Shown here: positions 1 to 8,867 of the stretch, piece by piece
Layout: every line of letters starts with the position of its first letter
Position numbering within the stretch: the first letter of the stretch is position 1
Source of the DNA: Stenotrophomonas lactitubi
Lineage (GTDB): Bacteria; Pseudomonadota; Gammaproteobacteria; Xanthomonadales; Xanthomonadaceae
Assembly: GCF_002803515.1 (NCBI RefSeq)
Contig: NZ_PHQX01000001.1
Coordinates: forward strand, 1,674,001 to 1,738,000
Length of the DNA stretch: 64,000 bases
Direction of reading: 5' to 3'
Position numbers and translations under genes: made by a program
The notes under the pieces: generated by a model
Database searches by the model: none
What the model was told of the DNA's origin: nothing
What the model saw: the letters and a program-made list of their open reading frames with translations, nothing else

Positions 1-1
1 G

Positions 2-577
2 AGCTTCCGCGACCTTGGCCTGGCACTGGCTGCAGCGGGCAAACCGCAGCAGGCGTTGGCGCCGCTGTATCAGGTGGTCGTGCGCCCTTGGGATTCCCGT
101 TTCGACGGCATCGCGCTGATCGCCCTGGATGAGCTGACCAACCTGGTGGCCGGCAGCAAGCCGCGCCTGGACACCCGGGGCATCGACCCGCGCCTGCTGC
201 AGGCGATGCCGCTGGACCTGCGCGTGGTGCTGGCCTGGGATGCCGACAACAGCGACATGGACCTGTGGGTGACCGACCCGAACGGCGAGCGCGCGTACTA
301 CGGCAACCGTCTGACCTACCAGGGCGGGCAGATGTCACAGGATTTCACCGGTGGCTATGGCCCGGAACAGTTCTCGCTGCGCAACGCCAAGCCCGGCAAG
401 TACAAGGTGGAGGCGAACTACTTCGGCAGCCGCCAGCAGCTGGTGACCGGTGCGACGACGCTGATGCTGCGCCTGACTACTCATTGGGGCACGTCGAAGC
501 AGAAGGACCAGATGGTGACGATGCGGCTGAAGGACCGTGCTGAGACCGTGCTGGTCGGCGAATTCGAGGTGCGTTGA
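2..577 (+). CDS. C-terminal part of a DUF2135 (YfaP-like) protein, cut by the window edge
   Basis: The frame is open from the first complete codon at position 2 and stops at 577, so only the last 191 residues are present and the true start lies outside the window. The visible part begins with a helical, TPR-like stretch (GLALAAAGKPQQAL). It then has a beta-rich domain with LRVVLAWDADNSDMDLWV and the motif DPNGE, typical of the DUF2135 domain at the C-terminus of YfaP/VIT-type exported proteins. The function of the family is poorly known. The product may be a secreted or outer-membrane-associated protein, but no signal peptide can be judged because the N-terminus is missing. Confidence 0.7.
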   Translation, partial: SFRDLGLALAAAGKPQQALAPLYQVVVRPWDSRFDGIALIALDELTNLVAGSKPRLDTRGIDPRLLQAMPLDLRVVLAWDADNSDMDLWVTDPNGERAYYGNRLTYQGGQMSQDFTGGYGPEQFSLRNAKPGKYKVEANYFGSRQQLVTGATTLMLRLTTHWGTSKQKDQMVTMRLKDRAETVLVGEFEVR

Positions 578-593
578 TCGATCCCGGGCTCTT

Positions 594-683
594 GTAGCGT
601 CGAGCTTGCTCGACTGCCTCGAGGTAGAGCCGAGCCTATGCTCGGCTCATGGCAGAAGCAGCCGAGCGCCGACTCGGCTCTAC
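594..683. repeat. SMAG/REP-type GTAG palindromes (three copies)
   Basis: Three short hairpins, each with GTAG at one end, lie between two convergent genes. A unit at 594-614 has the stem TCGAGC/GCTCGA. A unit at 624-648 has the stem GCCGAGC/GCTCGGC. A unit at 660-683 is in the opposite orientation and ends in CTAC. The last two can pair with each other to form a longer stem. The class fits the SMAG (S. maltophilia GTAG) elements. Here they probably also serve as transcript ends for both flanking genes. Confidence 0.8.
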
Positions 684-696
684 AGCGGCGACGACC

Positions 697-1905
697 TCAT
701 TGCACTGTCACGGCGAGTACAGCCGGCGACGACGGCGGATTGGCACGCAGCCCGAACAGCGGCCGCAGCCAGCACACACGCCGCACCAGCAGTTCGTGAA
801 TCAGAAGGCAGCCACCGACAGTGCCGATGATCACCAGCACCGGCTCCAGCCAAGCGCCCAGTTGCAGCGGCCGCAGCCAGTACAGCAGTACGATCAGCAC
901 GGTCTGGTGCAGGATGTACCAGCTGAAGACCGCCTCGCGGCAGTAGCCCAGGCCACGCCATGGCCGCGCAAGCAGGACCTGTGCCCAGCCGAAGATGGCC
1001 AGCAGGGCGCACCAGGTGTACATCGCGCGGCCGACGCGCTCGGTCTGCGCCCATGGCAGCGACAGCACCCACTCAGGCAGATCGCCAACGTCGGGCATCC
1101 GGGCCAGTGCGCGGATGCCCAGTTCGACAGTCAGCCCGATCACGGCCAATACCAGGGTCAACCGCCGGCCACGCACCAGCAGGTCCCATCCACGCTGCCA
1201 GCGCGCCGCAAGGAAGCCGCCGAGGAACAGGGGCAGCGATTCGGCGTGGACGTACAGGTCATCGACCAGCGCATGGGTTGGCGGGTGCGCGGGCAGGATG
1301 ACCAGCAGTGCCCACGCCAGCCACAGCACCGGCAGCAGCAGACCCAGCGTGGCGATCCAACGGTCGCCCAGAGGCAGATCCGGCAGGCGCTGGCGTAGCG
1401 GCCGCAACATGCTGGCCAACAGGATGGCCAGCAGCGTGTAGGGGATCAGGTATGCCAGGTACCACAGGTGGTTCCAGGTGAAGCCATAGGCTGCACCGCT
1501 GAAGCTGGCGCCCGGCCACGGCCGGAATTGCCAGTAGCGCCACAGGAATGCGCCGAGCCCCGGCGTGACCTCGCCCTTGTCCACCGCCTCGCAGTAGGCC
1601 TGCAGCGAGACGACCGCGACGATGCCGAACAGCAGCGGCAACAACAGGCGCCAGCCGCGCCGCAACGCAAACTGCCAACGGCCGTGCGCGGGCAGGCACA
1701 GGCCCAGCGCGATGCCGGAAATCGCGAATAGCAGGGGCATGCGCCAGCGATTCAGCGCGATCATCGGCCACTGCAGCCACCCGGCCGTGTGAGCGCTCTT
1801 GAGGTGGAAGTCCCATCCGGCCACGTAAGCCATGGCCACGTGATAGAGGATCAACAGCCCGAAGGCGCCGATGCGCAGGGTGTCGAGGTCGTGGCGGCGG
1901 GTCAT
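697..1905 (-). CDS. Acyltransferase 3 family (OpgC/OafA-like) membrane protein
   Basis: This is a 402-residue integral membrane protein with about ten hydrophobic segments. The N-terminal DLDTLRIGAFGLLILYHV carries the Arg (R11) and His (H22) characteristic of the Acyltransferase-3 family, which moves acyl groups onto sugars across the inner membrane (OpgC succinylates periplasmic glucans; OafA O-acetylates LPS). The acceptor here cannot be told from sequence. It is transcribed away from the LytTR regulator gene, with about 150 bp between their starts, so that regulator may control it. The 3' end abuts SMAG hairpins. The ATG at 1905 is the first in frame and gives a full-length family member. 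Confidence 0.85.
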   Translation of the reverse strand: MTRRHDLDTLRIGAFGLLILYHVAMAYVAGWDFHLKSAHTAGWLQWPMIALNRWRMPLLFAISGIALGLCLPAHGRWQFALRRGWRLLLPLLFGIVAVVSLQAYCEAVDKGEVTPGLGAFLWRYWQFRPWPGASFSGAAYGFTWNHLWYLAYLIPYTLLAILLASMLRPLRQRLPDLPLGDRWIATLGLLLPVLWLAWALLVILPAHPPTHALVDDLYVHAESLPLFLGGFLAARWQRGWDLLVRGRRLTLVLAVIGLTVELGIRALARMPDVGDLPEWVLSLPWAQTERVGRAMYTWCALLAIFGWAQVLLARPWRGLGYCREAVFSWYILHQTVLIVLLYWLRPLQLGAWLEPVLVIIGTVGGCLLIHELLVRRVCWLRPLFGLRANPPSSPAVLAVTVQ

Positions 1906-2057
1906 GGCGGCATCCGTGTTGGCGTTGTCGCAGAGTGGAAGGTCTTCCGGGGTGTCACCAGCAGGAGGGGGCGGCTGGATGCCCCGCAGGGCCCAATGGC
2001 GGGGCTGGGGGACGAATGGCGTACGTCACCGGGGCTGTGGTTGGCGATAATCCAGTG

Positions 2058-2945
2058 ATGGACGAGCACAACCAGCAGGACCCGCAAGTGCGTGGCGAAC
2101 CGATGGGCAGCAGCAGGCAAGGACGGCAGGTGGCCGTGTTCTGGGCCCTGTTGTTCCTGGGTACGGCGGCGGCCAACGTGCTGGCCAAGGTGATGATGGC
2201 GGCGCGTGACGGAGTGCCACCGCAGTGGATGGCGGTGACGATCGATGAATTCAGCAGTGCGCTGGTGTCGCTGCTGCTGTTGGTGTTGCTGATCCGTGCC
2301 GCCTCACGCTGGCCGCTGCATGCCGATACCTGGCGGCAGCGACTGATGCCGTACCTGCTGGGTGCGGTCGCGTGGTGGCTGCTGCACGTGAGTGGGATGG
2401 TGCTGCTGCGCAAGGCCGCGCACGCCTTGCTTGGCAGCCACTACACCTTCGGTGACTGGCCGGCGCAATGGTTCTATGAGTTCTTCAAGGACATCCAGAC
2501 CTACGCGCTGCTGGTCTCGGCGGTACATGCCGTGGCCTGGTTCGGTCGGCGCAGGCAGGGCGAAGCGACCCTTCTGGCCGCCCCCGATGAGGGCCCGCCG
2601 GTCGAGCCGGTCGATCGTCCCGACCATTTCCTGGTGCGCAAGCTGGGCAAGGAGTTCCTGGTGGCCACGGCCGATGTCGAGTACGCCCAGGCCGCCGGCA
2701 ACTACGTGAACCTGCGGGTGCGCGGCCATGACTACCCGCTGCGGATCACCATGGCGGTGCTGGAAGCGCGGCTGGACCCGGTCCTGTTCCTGCGCAGCCA
2801 CCGCAGCTGGCTGGTCAATCGTGACCAGCTGCGCTCGATTGAGCCGCTGGATGGCGGCGAGGCCTTGCTGCACATGGCTGACGGGGCCCGGGTGCCGTGC
2901 AGCCGGCGCCAGCTGCCGCTGCTGCGGCAGGCACTGGGCGGGTAG
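2058..2945 (+). CDS. rpfD: Membrane-bound LytTR-type transcriptional regulator, RpfD-like
   Basis: The 295-residue protein has about four N-terminal hydrophobic segments (residues ~15-170) and a C-terminal LytTR DNA-binding domain (from DHFLVRKLGKEFLV to the end, with AAGNYVNLRV and LRSHRSWLVN). Xanthomonas RpfD is a LytTR protein in the same rpf order (A-B-F-C-G-lysS-prfB-D), so the name rests on domain plus position. The start at 2058 (MDEHNQQD) is chosen over an in-frame ATG at 2016. A GATAAT box at 2045-2050 lies just before 2058, which would make the transcript nearly leaderless, while the 2016 start has a GGGG stretch upstream. The start is therefore uncertain. It is divergent from the acyltransferase gene. 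Confidence 0.7.
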   Translation: MDEHNQQDPQVRGEPMGSSRQGRQVAVFWALLFLGTAAANVLAKVMMAARDGVPPQWMAVTIDEFSSALVSLLLLVLLIRAASRWPLHADTWRQRLMPYLLGAVAWWLLHVSGMVLLRKAAHALLGSHYTFGDWPAQWFYEFFKDIQTYALLVSAVHAVAWFGRRRQGEATLLAAPDEGPPVEPVDRPDHFLVRKLGKEFLVATADVEYAQAAGNYVNLRVRGHDYPLRITMAVLEARLDPVLFLRSHRSWLVNRDQLRSIEPLDGGEALLHMADGARVPCSRRQLPLLRQALGG

Positions 2946-3035
2946 GGCCGGGGCTGTACGAACCTGGCTTTTGCGCCGGTTCACTCCGGGCTGCGGTATC
3001 ATTTGCAGTCATCTTTTGAATGCATAACCGCCGAC

Positions 3036-4161
3036 ATGATCGAACTGAATCCTGTCCGCCAGCGCATCGCCGATCTGACCGATCGCGTGTTGTCGCTCCG
3101 GGGGTATCTTTGACTACGACGCCAAGAAAGAGCGTCTTGAAGAAGTAACGCGGGAGCTGGAAAGCCCCGACGTCTGGAACAACGCCGAGTACGCCCAGAA
3201 CCTGGGGCGCGAGCGCTCGACCCTGGAAAAGACCGTGGGCGGCATCGCCGCGGTGCTGGAAGGCCTGAGCGACGCCACCGAACTGCTGGAGCTGGCCGAG
3301 TCCGAGCAGGACGAGGACACCGCGCTGGCCGTGGTGGCCGACCTGGACAAGCACCAGGCGCACGTGGAGAAGCTGGAGTTCCAGCGCATGTTCTCCGGCC
3401 AGATGGACACCGCCCCGGCGTTCGTCGACATCCAGGCCGGCGCCGGTGGCACCGAAGCCCAGGACTGGGCCGAGATCCTGCTGCGCATGTACCTGCGCTG
3501 GTGCGAATCGCGTGGCTGGAAGACCGAGCTGATGGAAGTCTCCGGTGGCGACGTCGCGGGCATCAAGTCGGCCACGCTGCGCGTGGAAGGCGACTACGCC
3601 TATGGCTGGCTGAAGACCGAGACCGGCGTGCACCGCCTGGTGCGCAAGTCGCCGTTCGACTCGGACAACCGCCGCCATACCAGCTTCACCTCGGTGTTCG
3701 TGTCGCCGGAAGTGGACAACAACATCGAGATCGACATCAATCCGGCCGATCTGCGTACCGACGTGTACCGCTCGTCCGGTGCCGGTGGTCAGCACGTCAA
3801 CAAGACCGAGTCGGCGGTGCGTATCACCCACATCCCGACCAACACGGTCGTGGCCTGCCAGACCGGCCGCAGCCAGCACCAGAACCGCGACAACGCGATG
3901 AAGATGCTGGCCGCCAAGCTGTACGAGCTGGAAATCCAGAAGCGCAACGCCGAGCGCGATGCGGTGGAAGCCACCAAGTCCGACATCGGCTGGGGCAGCC
4001 AGATCCGCAACTACGTGCTCGACCAGAGCCGTATCAAGGACCTGCGCACCGGCATCGAGCGTTCGGATACGCAGAAGGTGCTCGATGGTGACCTGGACGA
4101 ATTCGTCGAGGCCAGCCTGAAGGCCGGCCTGGCGGTCGGCTCCAAGCGCATCGACGCCTGA
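3036..4161 (+). CDS. prfB: Peptide chain release factor 2 with programmed +1 frameshift
   Basis: RF2 releases peptides at UGA and UAA. The first 25 codons begin at the ATG at 3036 ([10 protein letters not shown]). They run to CTT (3108-3110), which is followed by an in-frame TGA (3111-3113). Reading continues in the +1 frame from GAC at 3112 to the stop at 4161, giving about 374 residues. The shift site has the classical form: GGGGG as an internal Shine-Dalgarno, then TATCTTTGAC. The class-1 release factor GGQ motif is intact ([12 protein letters not shown]). The gene sits beside lysS in most relatives, but here about 5 kb separates them. The in-frame TGA is an autoregulatory device, not a mutation. 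Confidence 0.97.
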
Positions 4162-4206
4162 TGCGTGCCCGGCGACAGCGGTACCGTCCGCTGTCCGGGC
4201 CCTGCG

Positions 4207-4233
4207 TTGCGGGACGTCATGGGCGTCCCGCAA
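4207..4233 (+). terminator. Stem-loop after prfB
   Basis: A perfect 10-bp stem (TTGCGGGACG paired with CGTCCCGCAA) has a 7-nt loop and is followed by TGCTGTT. A second, bulged GC-rich stem lies just before it at 4167-4200. Together they plausibly end prfB transcription, although the T tract is weak. Confidence 0.55.
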
Positions 4234-4260
4234 TGCTGTTGAAACCTGCAGGGCAGGGCG

Positions 4261-5043
4261 ATGATGCGCAGTGAAGCCGAACGCAAGGAACTGGGTGGCT
4301 TTCTCAAGGCCTGCCGCGCTCGGGTCGAGCCAGCAACACTGGGGCTGCCCGCGGGGCGCAGGCGCACGCCGGGCCTGAAGCGAGAGGAAGTCGCGCTGGC
4401 GATCGGGGTCAGCGTCAGCTGGTACACCTGGATCGAGCAGGGCCGCGAAGTTCGTGCCTCGCCCGAGGTGCTGGAGCGCCTGGCGCAGGTGCTGCGGATG
4501 AGCGACGACGAGCGCGCCTACGCGTTCGCGCTGTCCGGCTACGGGGTGCCGCTGGAGTCCCCCGACGAAACGGTGACCGACGGCCTGCGCCAGCTGGTGG
4601 AGGCGATGCAGCCGATCCCCGCCTACGTGCGCAATACCCGTTTCGACATCCTGGCCTGGAATCCGGCCATCGCCGATCTGTTTGTCGACTACGGTCAGTT
4701 GGCGCCGCATGAACGCAATACGCTGCGGCTGATGTTCCTGTATCCGCCGTACAGAACGTTGATTCTCAACTGGGAAGAAATGACCCGCGGCCTGCTGGCC
4801 AGCTTCCGTGCGGCGATGGCGCAGGCACCGGACAAGGCGCCGTTCCTGGCGCTGGCCGAGGATATCGGCACGCACAGCGAGCAGTTCCGTGAGTGGTGGC
4901 CGGAGCACGATGTGCGTCGTTTCGACGAAGGTGCCAAGAAGCTGAACCATCCCACGCGCGGGCTGCTGGACCTGCAGTACGTGGCGCTGGTGCCGGAGAG
5001 CCGGCATGACCTGTCACTGGTGACCTACCTGCCGCGCAGGTAG
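4261..5043 (+). CDS. XRE-family regulator with MmyB-like ligand-binding domain
   Basis: The protein has 260 residues. Its N-terminal helix-turn-helix (residues ~10-75, with RRTPGLKREEVALAIGVSV and WYTWIEQGREV) matches XRE/Cro-type domains. The remainder resembles the MmyB-like ligand-binding domain (PAYVRNTRFDILAWNPA, FLYPPYRTLILNWEE), a PAS-like fold thought to bind a small lipid or other ligand. Such proteins usually control a nearby dehydrogenase or oxidoreductase gene. The aldehyde dehydrogenase gene 700 bp downstream on the same strand is the obvious candidate, but repeats lie between them, so the link is an inference. The ATG at 4261 directly follows the prfB terminator region. Confidence 0.85.
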   Translation: MMRSEAERKELGGFLKACRARVEPATLGLPAGRRRTPGLKREEVALAIGVSVSWYTWIEQGREVRASPEVLERLAQVLRMSDDERAYAFALSGYGVPLESPDETVTDGLRQLVEAMQPIPAYVRNTRFDILAWNPAIADLFVDYGQLAPHERNTLRLMFLYPPYRTLILNWEEMTRGLLASFRAAMAQAPDKAPFLALAEDIGTHSEQFREWWPEHDVRRFDEGAKKLNHPTRGLLDLQYVALVPESRHDLSLVTYLPRR

Positions 5044-5151
5044 AGGGTTGTTCGGCAGGGCTTGCAGCCCTGCACCTGCTGTAGTGCCGGCCGCTGGCCG
5101 GCAACCTCAGTAGCAACAGCAACAGCAACAGCGGGCTGTCCCTGAGTTGGC

Positions 5152-5247
5152 GGGGCGGTGTCGGATTGCGGGGGCGCCGTGAACCCATCCCTGGGGGCTT
5201 GGCAGCCGCATCCATGCGGCTGACACCCCGCAATCCGACACCGCCCC
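5152..5247 (+). repeat. Long palindromic element, copy A
   Basis: Perfect 22-bp outer arms (5152-5173 and 5226-5247) enclose a shared apex (CGCCGTGAACCCATCC, then CTGGGGGCT). Inside is a second hairpin, CAGCCGC/GCGGCTG, with the loop ATCCAT (5203-5222). An (AGCAAC)3 tract ends 19 bp before the left arm. The apex and loop recur in three other copies in this window, while both stems differ in sequence and remain complementary. Confidence 0.85.
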
Positions 5248-5272
5248 ACCTCTGACAGATCCCCGCGATCGG

Positions 5273-5362
5273 GTAGATCCACGCCATGCGTGGATGCTTT
5301 TCGATTTCAATTCGAGATATTCGATCTCGATGGAAATTCATCCACGCATGGCGTGGATCTAC
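5273..5362. repeat. Inverted SMAG pair
   Basis: Two 24-nt GTAG units (5273-5296 and 5339-5362) are exact reverse complements of each other. Each is itself a hairpin with the stem ATCCACGC/GCGTGGAT. They flank a 42-bp AT-richer core containing TTCGATTTC and GATCTCGA. The head-to-head pair can form one long cruciform or two small ones. Confidence 0.8.
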
Positions 5363-5411
5363 CGTGTCGACCAAGGTCGACACCTACCAACAGCAGCAGG
5401 AAATTGTCGAA

Positions 5412-5513
5412 GGCGGGGTGGGTCCGGTGGCGGGAGTGTCCGCGGCATGGATGCCGCGGACAAGCCCCCATGGATGGGTTTACGGCGTCTCCCGCAACCG
5501 GACCCACCCCGCC
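5412..5513 (-). repeat. Long palindromic element, copy B
   Basis: Outer arms of 25 bp (5412-5436 and 5489-5513) pair with a single mismatch. On the minus strand the apex reads ACGCCGTAAACCCATCCATG then GGGGCTT. The inner stem is GTCCGCGGC/GCCGCGGAC with the ATCCAT loop (5438-5461). A degenerate copy of the hexanucleotide microsatellite lies about 14 bp beyond the arm at 5513. The orientation is opposite to copy A. Confidence 0.85.
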
Positions 5514-5742
5514 ATCCCACGGAGTGCCGCTGTTGATGTTGCTTCGGCTACTGAGGTTGCCGGCCAGCGGCCGGCACTACCGCGGGTGCAGGGCTGCAAG
5601 CCCTGCCAGGAAACAAACCCTATTCAGGCAGGTAAGTGCAGGTCACAGGATAGACAGACGCCTTGTTGCCTTTGCCGATCGGGTCCACATTCCTTGTCAG
5701 GAAACGGGCAGCCGCCCGTTGTCGAGACAACAGGAGACCTGC

Positions 5743-7134
5743 ATGTCCGCTTCCCCCGCAGCCCCCGCTGCCATTTCCCGCGATCCGGCCACCGGCCAGC
5801 AGATCGCCAGCCACCCCTTCGCCACTGACGCCGAGCTGGAAGCGATCCTTGATCGCGGACAGGCCGGCTTTGCTGCCTGGAGTGCGCAGTCACTCGAACA
5901 ACGCGCGGGCGTGCTGCGTGCGATGGCGGCCGTGCTGCGTCGCGACCGCCAGCCCCTGGCCGAGCTGGCCACCGCCGAGATGGGCAAGGTCCACGCCGAG
6001 TCGCTGGCTGAGATCGAGAAGTGCGCGGTCCTGTGTGACTGGTACGCCGACAACGGCGCGGCGTTCCTGCGCGACGAGCCGACGGCGGTGGCCGACAACA
6101 AGGCCTATGTCTCCTATCTGCCGCTGGGCGTGGTGCTCGGCATCATGCCGTGGAACTTCCCGTACTGGCAGGTGATGCGCGCGGCCGTGCCGATCCTCAT
6201 GGGCGGCAATGGCTTCCTGCTGAAGCCTGCCGAAAACATCGTCGGCACCGCCGCGCTGCTCGCCGCTGCGTGGCGCGATGCGGGCCTGCCGGAGGGCGCC
6301 TTCATCGCCGCCAACATCAGCCGCGAGGGCACCAGTGCTGCCATCGCCGATGACCGCATCGCGGCAGTGACCCTGACCGGCAGCGTCGCCGCGGGGCGCA
6401 GCATCGCCGCGCAGGCCGGGCAGGCGCTGAAGAAGGTGGTACTTGAACTGGGTGGCTCGGATCCGTTCATCGTGCTGGCTGACGCCGACCTCGATGCCGC
6501 GGTCGATGCTGCTGTGGCCTCGCGTTTCCAGAACACCGGGCAGGTGTGCATTGCCGGCAAGCGCATCATCGTCGAAGCGCCGGTGTACGAGCGCTTCGTG
6601 GCGTTGTTCTGCGAGCGGGTGCAGGCGCTGACCGTGGGCGATGGCCGAGAGGCCGGCAACCGGATCGGCCCGATGGCCCGCCAGGACCTGCTTGAACAGC
6701 TTGATGCGCAGGTGCGCGCCTCGGTCGAGGCCGGTGCGCAGCTGCTGGTGGGCGGCAAGCAGCTCGATCGCCCCGGCAGCTTCTATGCCCCCACCGTGCT
6801 GGCCGGCGTCGAGCCGGGAATGCAGGCCTTCGACACCGAGACCTTCGGGCCGGTGGCATCGATCAGCCGCGCGCGCGATGCCGATCATGCGGTGGAACTG
6901 GCCAACCAGAGCGAGTTCGGGCTCAGCGGCAATCTGTGGACGGGCGACCACGCCCGCGCGATGCAGCTGGCACGCCGTCTGCAGACCGGTGGCGTGTTCG
7001 TCAACGGCTTCTCGGCCTCCGATCCGCGCGTGCCGATCGGAGGCGTGAAGAAAAGTGGCTTCGGCCGCGAGCTGTCGCACTTCGGTATCCGCGAATTCGT
7101 CAACGCGCAGACGGTGTGGTTCGACCGTCGTTGA
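5743..7134 (+). CDS. NAD(P)-dependent aldehyde dehydrogenase, succinate-semialdehyde dehydrogenase-like
   Basis: The 463-residue protein belongs to the short Sad/YneI branch of the aldehyde dehydrogenase superfamily. Visible landmarks are MPWNFPYWQ (cofactor site), TLTGSVAAGRS, the general base E235 in VLELGGSDPF and the catalytic C269 in NTGQVCIAGKR, 34 residues apart as usual. Substrate preference (succinate semialdehyde or another aldehyde) cannot be settled from sequence. The start at 5743 has CAGGAG seven bases upstream. A longer open frame runs upstream through the repeats but lacks a good ribosome site. The next gene starts 75 bp later and is probably co-transcribed. Two small inverted repeats at 5703-5732 may be regulatory. 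Confidence 0.9.
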   Translation: MSASPAAPAAISRDPATGQQIASHPFATDAELEAILDRGQAGFAAWSAQSLEQRAGVLRAMAAVLRRDRQPLAELATAEMGKVHAESLAEIEKCAVLCDWYADNGAAFLRDEPTAVADNKAYVSYLPLGVVLGIMPWNFPYWQVMRAAVPILMGGNGFLLKPAENIVGTAALLAAAWRDAGLPEGAFIAANISREGTSAAIADDRIAAVTLTGSVAAGRSIAAQAGQALKKVVLELGGSDPFIVLADADLDAAVDAAVASRFQNTGQVCIAGKRIIVEAPVYERFVALFCERVQALTVGDGREAGNRIGPMARQDLLEQLDAQVRASVEAGAQLLVGGKQLDRPGSFYAPTVLAGVEPGMQAFDTETFGPVASISRARDADHAVELANQSEFGLSGNLWTGDHARAMQLARRLQTGGVFVNGFSASDPRVPIGGVKKSGFGRELSHFGIREFVNAQTVWFDRR

Positions 7135-7209
7135 CGCGGACCATCCACGCTTCCTGTCAGCATCCCTGCAACGTTCCATCATCACGCATTGCGAGAAGGA
7201 CGTCATTCC

Positions 7210-8850
7210 ATGTCCAAGGGTTCCGATCTGCTCGTCGCCGCACTCGAAAACGAGGGCGTCGAGCGCATTTTTGGCATTCCCGGTGAAGAGAACCTCGATG
7301 TCGTCGAGTCGCTTCGCCACTCCAGCATCGAGCTGGTCATCACCCGCCACGAACAGGCTGCCGTGTTCATGGCCGCCACCTATGGCCGCCTGACCGGCAA
7401 GCCGGGCGTCTGCCTGGCCACGCTCGGCCCGGGCGCACTGAACTTCACCACCGGTGCGGCCTATGCACTGCTCGGTGCGTGGCCGGTAATCATGATCACC
7501 GGGCAGAAGGGCATCGTTGCCAGCAAGCAGGCGCGCTTCCAGATCGTGGACATCGTCGGCACGATGAAGCCGCTGACCAAGTCCGCACGGCAGATCGTCT
7601 CGGCACGCACCATCCCGATCATCGTGCGCGAGGCGTTCCGCACGGCCCTGGAAGAACGCCCCGGCCCGGTGCTGCTGGAATTGCCCGAGGACATTGCGGC
7701 GATGGAGGTCGAGGACGTCGCAATGATTCCGCCGCACCCGGTGGATCGGCCGATTGCCAGCCCCGAGGCATTGGATCGCGCGGCGCAGATCATCCGCGAC
7801 GCCAAGCGGCCGTTGCTGGTGATCGCGTCGGCGGCATCGCGGCCGCAGTCCAGCGAGGCGCTGTCGGCCTTCGTGCTGCGCGCCGGCATTCCGTTCGTCA
7901 CCACGCAGATGGGCAAGGGCGCGGTGGCCGGCGGCTCGGGCCTGTACATGGGCACGGCGGCGCTGAGCGAGCGCGACTACGTGCACATGGCCATCGACCA
8001 GGCCGACGTGATCGTGACCATTGGCCACGAGGTGACGGAGAAGCCGCCGTTCGTGATGCGCCCGGGTGGCCGCACGGTCATCCACATCGGCTATTCGCAG
8101 GCCGCGGTTGAGCAGGTGTATTTCCCGCAGGTGGAGGTGATCGGCGATATCGGCCGTTCGCTGACCCTGCTGGCCGACCGCATCGAAGGCAAGGTCGACA
8201 ACGCCGCGGCGCTGCTGCCGTTGCGTGCGACGATCCTGGAGCACATCGCCGATCGTGCCGAAGAGGCCGGCTTCACGCCGCAGCGGCTGGTGCATGACGT
8301 GCGCCAGGTGATGCCGCCGGACGGCATCGTTGCGCTGGACAACGGCATGTACAAGATCTGGTTTGCGCGCAATTACCGCACCCAGGTGGCGAACACGCTG
8401 CTGCTGGACAACGCATTGGCGACGATGGGTGCGGGCCTGCCGTCGGCGATCATGGCCTCGATCCTGTACCCGCAGCGCCGCGTGCTGGCGGTATGTGGCG
8501 ATGGCGGTTTCATGATGAACAGCCAGGAGCTGGAGACGGCGCGCCGGCTGGGCCTGAACCTGGTGGTGCTGATCCTCAACGACGGCGCCTACGGCATGAT
8601 CCGCTGGAAGCAGGCGGTGGACGGCTTCGCCGACTACGGCATGACCTTCGGCAATCCGGACTTCGTCAAATACGCCGAGGCCTATGGCTGCCAGGGGCAT
8701 GAGGTGACCGCGATCGAGCAGTTCATTCCGACGCTGGAAGCGGCTTTCACCGCGGGCGGCGTGCACCTGGTGTCGGTGCCGATTGATTATTCGGAGAACC
8801 AGCGGGTGCTGGTGGACGAGCTGCGGCAGGCATTCCCCGGGAACGGGTGA
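7210..8850 (+). CDS. Thiamine-diphosphate enzyme, acetolactate synthase large-subunit-like
   Basis: The 546-residue protein shows the three-domain layout of ThDP decarboxylases: a PYR domain with catalytic E48 (TRHEQAAVFMA), a central domain, and a PP domain with the ThDP-binding GDGGFMMN and a following NDGAYGMI. The best match is the catabolic AlsS/IlvB-type acetolactate synthase. There is no adjacent ilvH small subunit, so a catabolic or other carboligase role is more likely than branched-chain amino acid synthesis. AAGGA precedes the ATG at 7210 at good spacing. It pairs with the aldehyde dehydrogenase gene 75 bp upstream, and together they may handle a keto-acid-derived aldehyde. That pathway is a guess. 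Confidence 0.85.
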   Translation: MSKGSDLLVAALENEGVERIFGIPGEENLDVVESLRHSSIELVITRHEQAAVFMAATYGRLTGKPGVCLATLGPGALNFTTGAAYALLGAWPVIMITGQKGIVASKQARFQIVDIVGTMKPLTKSARQIVSARTIPIIVREAFRTALEERPGPVLLELPEDIAAMEVEDVAMIPPHPVDRPIASPEALDRAAQIIRDAKRPLLVIASAASRPQSSEALSAFVLRAGIPFVTTQMGKGAVAGGSGLYMGTAALSERDYVHMAIDQADVIVTIGHEVTEKPPFVMRPGGRTVIHIGYSQAAVEQVYFPQVEVIGDIGRSLTLLADRIEGKVDNAAALLPLRATILEHIADRAEEAGFTPQRLVHDVRQVMPPDGIVALDNGMYKIWFARNYRTQVANTLLLDNALATMGAGLPSAIMASILYPQRRVLAVCGDGGFMMNSQELETARRLGLNLVVLILNDGAYGMIRWKQAVDGFADYGMTFGNPDFVKYAEAYGCQGHEVTAIEQFIPTLEAAFTAGGVHLVSVPIDYSENQRVLVDELRQAFPGNG

Positions 8851-8867
8851 ATCCGGGGCATGGCCCG

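Larger units (their letters stand above)
5054..5610. repeat. Inverted pair of composite repeat modules
   Basis: The 700-bp gap between the XRE gene and the aldehyde dehydrogenase gene is almost wholly repeats. The left module (5054-5132) reads: a GCAGGGC/GCCCTGC hairpin, a GTAG hairpin (5081-5104), CTCAGTAGC, then (AGCAAC)3. The right module (about 5528-5610) is the same text on the opposite strand, nearly identical except for degeneration of the microsatellite. Each module is followed inward by a long palindrome (5152-5247 and 5412-5513), and an inverted SMAG pair lies in the centre. I see no convincing gene here. Confidence 0.8.

Noticed and set aside
3036..3113. An in-frame stop suggesting prfB is a pseudogene
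   Set aside because: The stop is the canonical programmed +1 frameshift site and the rest of the gene is intact.
5290..5742. A longer start for the aldehyde dehydrogenase through the repeat region
   Set aside because: The upstream codons lie in SMAG and palindrome sequence. CAGGAG before the ATG at 5743 and the usual family length support the shorter protein.
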